Source of the DNA: Strongyloides papillosus
Taxonomy: Eukaryota; Nematoda; Chromadorea; Rhabditida; Strongyloididae
Assembly (NCBI GenBank): GCA_005656395.1
Contig: SRSI01000050.1
Span: 3,100,001-3,164,000, forward strand
Length of the DNA stretch: 64,000 nucleotides
Direction of reading: 5' to 3'
Part shown: positions 58,878 to 64,000 of the stretch, one piece after another
How positions within the stretch are numbered: the first letter of the stretch is position 1
How the letters are laid out: each line of letters starts with the position of its first letter
Program-made: the position numbers and the translations under genes
Notes under the pieces: generated by a model
What the model saw: the letters and a program-made list of their open reading frames with translations, nothing else
Database searches by the model: none
Told to the model about the DNA's origin: nothing

Positions 58878-59185
58878 AAAAATACAATCTTCGTTGTGAT
58901 AGAAAATTATAAAGCATTGTCACAAAGTCACATCTCCGTTAGTAAAGGACAAAAAGTAATTGTAAGTTAATATTATATTAAATTATTTTTTTATTGTTTC
59001 TCTTGAAATACCATAAAATAATAAAAAAATTTGTTTTCAGCTTTTGGGCAATTCATCGGCAAATGATGAAAATGTTAATGTAGCTTTATTACCATCTGAA
59101 AATTTTCTATCTCCATCAAATGATACTGGTATTCAAGGAATAATTCCTATGAGAATTTTAGCATGTATTGAAAATGAAAACAAAG
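58878..59185 (+). CDS. SH3-domain exons of a large gene (Trio/UNC-73-like?)
   Basis: Two exons, 58878-58961 and 59041-59185 (79-bp intron), phase 0 in and phase 1 out (donor AAAG|GTTAGT). Together they code an SH3-like domain: FVVIENYKALSQSHISVSKG, QKVILLGN, a long RT/n-Src-like insert, VALLPSENF and GIQGIIPMRILA in place of the usual GWxPxxYL. The ISVSKGQKVILLGN strand and the long insert before the G-I-I-P strand resemble the SH3 of Trio/Kalirin/UNC-73 RhoGEFs. No DH-PH exons precede it in this window, so the protein would be an SH3-first form, or another family. The phase-1 end matches the exon at 63553. Confidence 0.5.
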
Positions 59186-62100
59186 GTTAGTTTTATTAAA
59201 AAAAATATGAATTCATACAACATTTTTCATCAAGTGAAATAAAAACTAAATATCATTGTTACGTTTTTAATAATCAAGGAATGGAAAATATTTTATCTTT
59301 GAAATTTTTCTTTTTTTATGACGTTTAATAAATATAAATATTTATGTCTCTCAATAGTGAAAAATTGTTTTGTGTACCAATTTTATTGTAAATATATCCA
59401 TATATACATTTTAATATATATGTTTTACATTTATAAAATTTTATCATTAATTTTTTTTGTTACCTTAATAGGCAATCATATAAAATGGATTAATATATTT
59501 ATTAGACATTTAATTAAATAATTTCTTTAAGTAATACAGTGTACCCAACATACAAATTACATCATTTTTTCATACCTTACTTGCCATATCTTATAAAGTT
59601 TCATTCCCCATATATACTTGTTATTGCTATATTGGCACCTCAACATTAATGATTTAAAAAAATTTTATCATTAATCTTCCTTTTTTCTTATAAATACATA
59701 ATATTTACACTTTTATTTATTGACATATAAGAGAGATAAATTTTCAATTCATAATACTTATATACTCATGTTTTGATATACCATTAGAATTAGAAAGATT
59801 TAATGGAAAAATCTTCTTAATATTATGAGATACATTATAAAAATATTATTCTTTGGTAATTTTAGAAAAATATTTTATCTCAAAATTCCCACAAAAGCCA
59901 TCTAAATTTTAGTTTTTTCGTGTCTAATAATCTGTATATTTTAATATTTCCTTAAGGCAATTCATATTTTAAATAACGTAAAATACTTAATCAATTCTAA
60001 AGAACTAATATTTTTCTATAAAATCTAAATATAAATATTGAAGTATAAAAGTGTTAATATTTTCACTAAAATTTTTAAATATAGTATTTTCTTCATATTT
60101 GAAATTTATTTTCAAATATATGTAGATATATATAAATATATATTTATTTTTAAATGCACTTTAAATGAACCAGCTGATAGTTTGAAAAATTATAAAGTGC
60201 CATACTTTCCTTTTTATTCATCTAACAATATTTAGTAATTTTCCTAAGATGCTGATAACAAATAATGACACCAGGAAGACCTTTTGATTACTCAATCCAA
60301 TTTTTTCCTCCTTTTACTTACTTTTATAAATATATTATCTTTTCATCTACAAATTATTTCATCTTTTTTTCCTCCCCCTGTTTATAGTTTTAATCTTTAA
60401 CAAAACTTACATTAGCAAACAGAAAAATTTTTTTATTTTTATTTCATACCATCAAAAGATGATGTTTGGATTTTCCTAATTAACGTAACACCAGATAATG
60501 ATTATCACTCATTCATTTCATTTGCTTCATCCATTCATCTATACTTATTCTTCCTTCCTATTTTCCTACCATTTTTAATGTATAACACCAAAAGGAATTA
60601 TTGTTTCAAATATATTAATTTTATCCATAGGACCCTAGGACGTTTCTACTTTAATTTTCTTAATTTAAACATGACATTTGGTATAAAAATTATATAATTC
60701 CCCAAATTGTAGAATGGTGAAATATGGTTTGAAGTAGAAATGTAATTTCATATACCCTCTTCTTAATCTAGTTAAAGTACACTACAAAACCAAAATACGC
60801 TAATTCTTTTATTTTTTAATCTATTTTTTTCAAGAAATAAAAAAAAATTTGTAACAATACATTTTTTCTTTCTATCATTTTGTTTTTTTTAAATATTCCT
60901 TGCCAAAAAGACGAGACACAACTCTCTTTTAGAAGGTATAATTTTTTTAACATATTCTCCTATATTCCTTCAAACACAACTTTATATATCATAGAATCTT
61001 TTTAAAAATTAACCTACGTACCTTTTAACATTTTACATATGACATACACAACACCTCAATATACTATTCTTATAGTTTTTTTTTTGACTTATTTCTCTAA
61101 TTTCACTTATCATATTCATTATCTTTAACAATCAAAGTTGCTTAACTTTGATTTTAATTTTTCAACTACCACCAGCTTTATGTTATATATTTCATCGTAT
61201 AAGTAGTTTGATCGGAAGTTAACTTGGTTTATTATGTATACAATAAAAGATTTTGTTTTAATTGTATATTTAATAGAATACAAATAAGTATTTTAATTTC
61301 GATGATTTTATAATTGTAAATTTTTTTCTTTCGAAAATTACCATTAATTGTTTAATATTTGTCATTTTTCATTCTTTTCTCCAAAATATATTTACTAATA
61401 ACTCTACTAAGGAAAACAATATGTTCTCAAAAATAATCTCAATATTGTTTAAATTTTAATTCATTATTCCTAAAAATAATAGGAAAAATATTTTGTTGCA
61501 ATAAGTTAATAGAAAAAATAATAATAAATCTATCATTTCCATATTTATCAAAAATTATTTGTCTTCCATAACCTCAATATGATTACTATATCAATTTGTC
61601 TTCCATCAGCTTCATACATATTATGTATATTATATAAATATATATATTTATGCGAGAAAGACACATAGGTTACCAGAACATGTGTTTATTTATAAAGATG
61701 ACTGAGTCAAATTTTCAATTTTATATATATAATATTATATTGGCGTGTAGGCTATATAACTGTGATCTCAAACACGAGACTTATTTTATGTATCGGGAAA
61801 GAATTTTGTTATAAAAATCTTCTAATATAACAACAGAGATATGATATATCTTAAGGTACATTACCTACATTTACAGATATGATAACAGAAGATCCTAAAA
61901 AAATGTGGAATCATTGATCAGAGAGAAAAAGGATAGTTAAAAAAAATTATTTACTTAGTTTAATGTAAAAATTGTTTAACTCACTAATATGACAAGTCTT
62001 TTTTTTATCTCTCATTTTCTATTATTTTCATTTATGATACTACTTTGATAATATAATCATAGGTTTTTAATTAATATATTATTTCACAATAAATAATTTA

Positions 62101-62911
62101 ATATCATACGCCACTTAATTACTAGCATTTATTGATAAGATTAATCAAGTTATTGATAGGAGTAAAAAAACACTAAATTTACACTAAAACTACTATATAC
62201 TTTTCCTTCCATATATTATTTTAATTTTCTTTGAAGTAATGTAATAAATTTAAAAAAATCAATTACCCTTTTGTTACATATATTATATACATTATTTTTT
62301 CATATTATCTCTAATTATTTGTATAATATATTTAAAAAAACTTCTACATTCATAAATAATAAGAATGTTTCACTACTATCAACTAATCAAAACAAACCAA
62401 TAAAATTATTCCACTATTTTTTAACATTATATTTCTGATATATGTATTATAAATATATATTCTCAAATATTTTCCAATATATATCCCTTCTCAAACAATG
62501 ATCATAAAATTTTATAAACAAAAAGTTAAATTTGTATTTACTTAAAGTTATTAAAGAACCTACTTATTTTAACTCAATAGTATTATGTAATTTCCTATCA
62601 AACCATCTCCTCAATACAGTTTTATTTGGAAAAATATTAAAATAATATTATCATTTTATTAATCTTTAACTTTTTTTATGATTCTTATTTTATATTATAA
62701 TTAAGCAAGGGAAATTAAAAAAGACACACAAACTCTATATCATCTTCTATTGTATAATTAGTATAAACAAGATTTTTTTTCTTTTCAATTATTGATCAAT
62801 ATATATAATTATATTAACTATATTTTACAGGAGTGACTCATAAAATATATATATTTTATCAATATATTTTAAAATATTTTATATAATATTTTTTTAATTT
62901 GTTTTGTATAG
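59186..62911. other. Probable large intron, nothing else recognised
   Basis: About 3.7 kb, very A+T-rich. Frames at 59318-59521 and 60038-60235 are low-complexity Ile/Tyr/Phe strings and are rejected. An acceptor-like TTTTGTATAG (AG at 62910-62911) precedes the next ATG. Confidence 0.4.
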
Positions 62912-62947
62912 CTTAAAAAAATTACTACTATTAATTGAATATATAAA

Positions 62948-63130
62948 ATGAAGTTAATGCGAAGGTCTAAGACTGTCGAGACGACTTCTTCCTCCACAAC
63001 ACCTACAACAACAACATCTACAACTCCTACACCATCGAGATGTCCAAATTTATCTCCTGGTGGTGATATATCTGATTCTGCAAGTTTATCAACCCCCTCT
63101 CTTCCTTCTTTGCCTTCTATAACTAAATAA
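62948..63130 (+). CDS. Candidate alternative first exon C, Ser/Thr/Pro-rich
   Basis: ATG at 62948 lies 37 nt after a T-rich acceptor-like site. The 60-codon frame codes MKLMRRSKTVETTSSS, a Thr/Pro run, then PSLPSLPSITK and stops at 63130. Phase-1 donors inside (e.g. CCTG|GTGGTG, GGTG|GTGATA) could join the phase-1 exon at 63553; alternatively it is a short terminating isoform. Codon-like triplet structure (ACA/ACT/TCT runs) makes coding likely, but the exon end is uncertain. Confidence 0.4.
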   Translation: MKLMRRSKTVETTSSSTTPTTTTSTTPTPSRCPNLSPGGDISDSASLSTPSLPSLPSITK

Positions 63131-63162
63131 TTCTTATCTAACTCATTAATTTTTTTCTATAG

Positions 63163-63451
63163 ATGCATTTAAATGTCACACAGGCTTCCTCGCCAAAAAC
63201 AGGTTCAATTTCCTCGAGATCATCCTCAAAAAAACAGAAATGGGGTTTTGCTTTTAGAAAAAGATGGTTCTCTGCATCATCTTCTAATAATAATAAACCA
63301 TCTAATTCACGTTCATCCACAGAATCCGAAAGTTTTACACCTGGTACCAGTGCAAGTCCACATGGAACTATAAATTATAATGATACATTGTTAGAAGAAG
63401 ATTCAGCAAGTCCTATTCTTGATAATATACCAAAGTTAACATATTTAGGAG
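63163..63451 (+). CDS. Candidate alternative first exon D, Ser-rich with basic cluster
   Basis: The frame opens at ATG 63163 immediately after a strong acceptor (TTTTTTTCTATAG). It codes SSPKTGSISSRSSSKKQKWG, FAFRKRWFSASSSNNN, a Ser/Thr-rich stretch and DNTLLEED-like acidic residues (YNDTLLEEDSASPILDNIPK). A phase-1 donor GGAG|GTTTAC at 63452 fits the next exon at 63553 (CT|GGA). It may be a trans-spliced alternative start or an internal exon entered in phase 0. The KKQKWGFAFRKRW cluster resembles basic stretches that follow Trio-type SH3 domains; identity is unproven. Confidence 0.5.
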
Positions 63452-63552
63452 GTTTACCTCACACTCATTCACTTGATGTAAAATGTAAAAAACTAAAAAA
63501 ACAAAACTTATTATTTAATTTAAATGATTTTTCTTATTATATCTATTTATAG

Positions 63553-63640
63553 CTGGAATAATATCAACAGATCGACCAACCCTTGAAAGTCCATCATCTC
63601 CAGCAACAGCCACATCTGGAACTATGAAAAGGTCATTCAA
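63553..63640 (+). CDS. Shared downstream exon of the same gene
   Basis: It follows an acceptor TTTATAG (AG at 63551-63552) and ends at a strong donor TTCAA|GTAAGT (63641). Only the phase-1 entry is open: GIISTDRPTLESPSSPATAT then SGTMKRSFK, leaving phase 2. Both the SH3 exon (59185) and exon D (63451) end in phase 1, so either can join here in frame. The gene continues past the right edge. Confidence 0.5.
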
Positions 63641-64000
63641 GTAAGTTTAAAAAGTCTAATATTTCAAGAACACAAAATAATTCTTTTCTCTCTCAAAATG
63701 TGCATTATTTATACTAGACTTTATAATATCATCTATAAAACTCTTTGTTTTTTCTTCTATATCACTTAATCCATTCATCTCAATTACAATATTTCTAGGA
63801 ATTAAAAGTTAACATTATTTATATTCTCATAATATTCTTATTTTAAAAAAGAAAATAAATATATATGTGTATATTTATTCTTATATAAGAATAAAATGAA
63901 AATGCCATAAATGTTTTAAGAATATGAGTGAAAGTTGTAAAAATTGGTTGAAGAATAATAAAATATATTGTACATTTTTTAAGAAAATCTTTACTATCAT
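63641..64000. other. Start of an intron running off the window
   Basis: A+T-rich sequence after a GTAAGT donor. No further exon is visible before base 64000. Confidence 0.4.

Noticed and set aside
59318..60235. Two Ile/Tyr/Phe-rich frames in a probable intron
   Set aside because: Low complexity; explained by base composition.

Overview
This window looks like nuclear DNA of a very A+T-rich nematode, most likely a clade IV species such as Strongyloides or a close relative. The species is an inference. The evidence is very A+T-rich spacers, mostly tiny introns (about 44-60 bp, GTAAG/GTATG donors and T-rich TTTTAG/TTTTCAG acceptors), T-rich acceptor-like sites just upstream of many start codons (consistent with spliced-leader trans-splicing), histone genes ending in the metazoan 3' hairpin, and a nematode-style gene set. 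No prokaryotic, viral, CRISPR or transposase feature was found.

Layout. 1-554: end of an unidentified, possibly ubiquitin-like gene. 0.9-3.7 kb: core histone quartet as two divergent pairs (H3<->H4, H2B<->H2A), each sharing a short promoter with TATA boxes and shared motifs, each gene ending in a 16-nt stem-loop. 4.6-6.1 kb: secreted four-repeat protein of unknown family. 6.3-7.4 kb: divergent PP1-type phosphatase (-). 9.3-13.1 kb: Rabankyrin-5/ANKFY1 (BTB, ankyrin repeats, FYVE). 13.5-16.1 kb: macoilin (-). 16.1-21.1 kb: gene-poor. 21.1-21.5 kb: tiny BBSome gene BBIP1. 21.9-23.2 kb: ER-type thioredoxin-fold membrane protein (-). 23.6-24.9 kb: ATAD1/Msp1 AAA ATPase (-). 25-29 kb: gene-poor. 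29.0-32.7 kb: type II membrane M1 aminopeptidase. 33.1-33.9 kb: RPA2 (-). 34.5-34.9 kb: long ATG-less open frame. 37.3-40.2 kb: ionotropic glutamate receptor. 41.8-44.5 kb: nicotinic acetylcholine receptor alpha subunit (-, 10 exons), tail-to-tail with the glutamate receptor. 46.3-48.2 kb: ZYG-12-like Hook/KASH protein. 48.7-50.0 kb: EME1. 52.3-53.4 kb: PRPP synthetase. 53.5-53.9 kb: small orphan protein (-). 54.6-64 kb: 5' end of a large gene with several apparent alternative first exons feeding an SH3 module and a shared exon, running off the right edge.

The neighbours are mostly functionally unrelated housekeeping and neuronal genes, as expected for a eukaryotic chromosome. Loose themes are chromatin/DNA metabolism (histones, RPA2, EME1, PRPP synthetase), membrane trafficking/ER (ANKFY1, macoilin, thioredoxin protein, ATAD1) and neuronal signalling (macoilin, BBIP1, glutamate and acetylcholine receptors). 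Exon structures were built by hand from reading frame, splice-site sequence and family conservation. All spliced models keep frame across every junction. The strongest candidates for something undescribed are the four-repeat secreted protein, the multi-promoter SH3 gene, the glutamate receptor with a pore-loop lysine, and the 129-codon orphan open frame.
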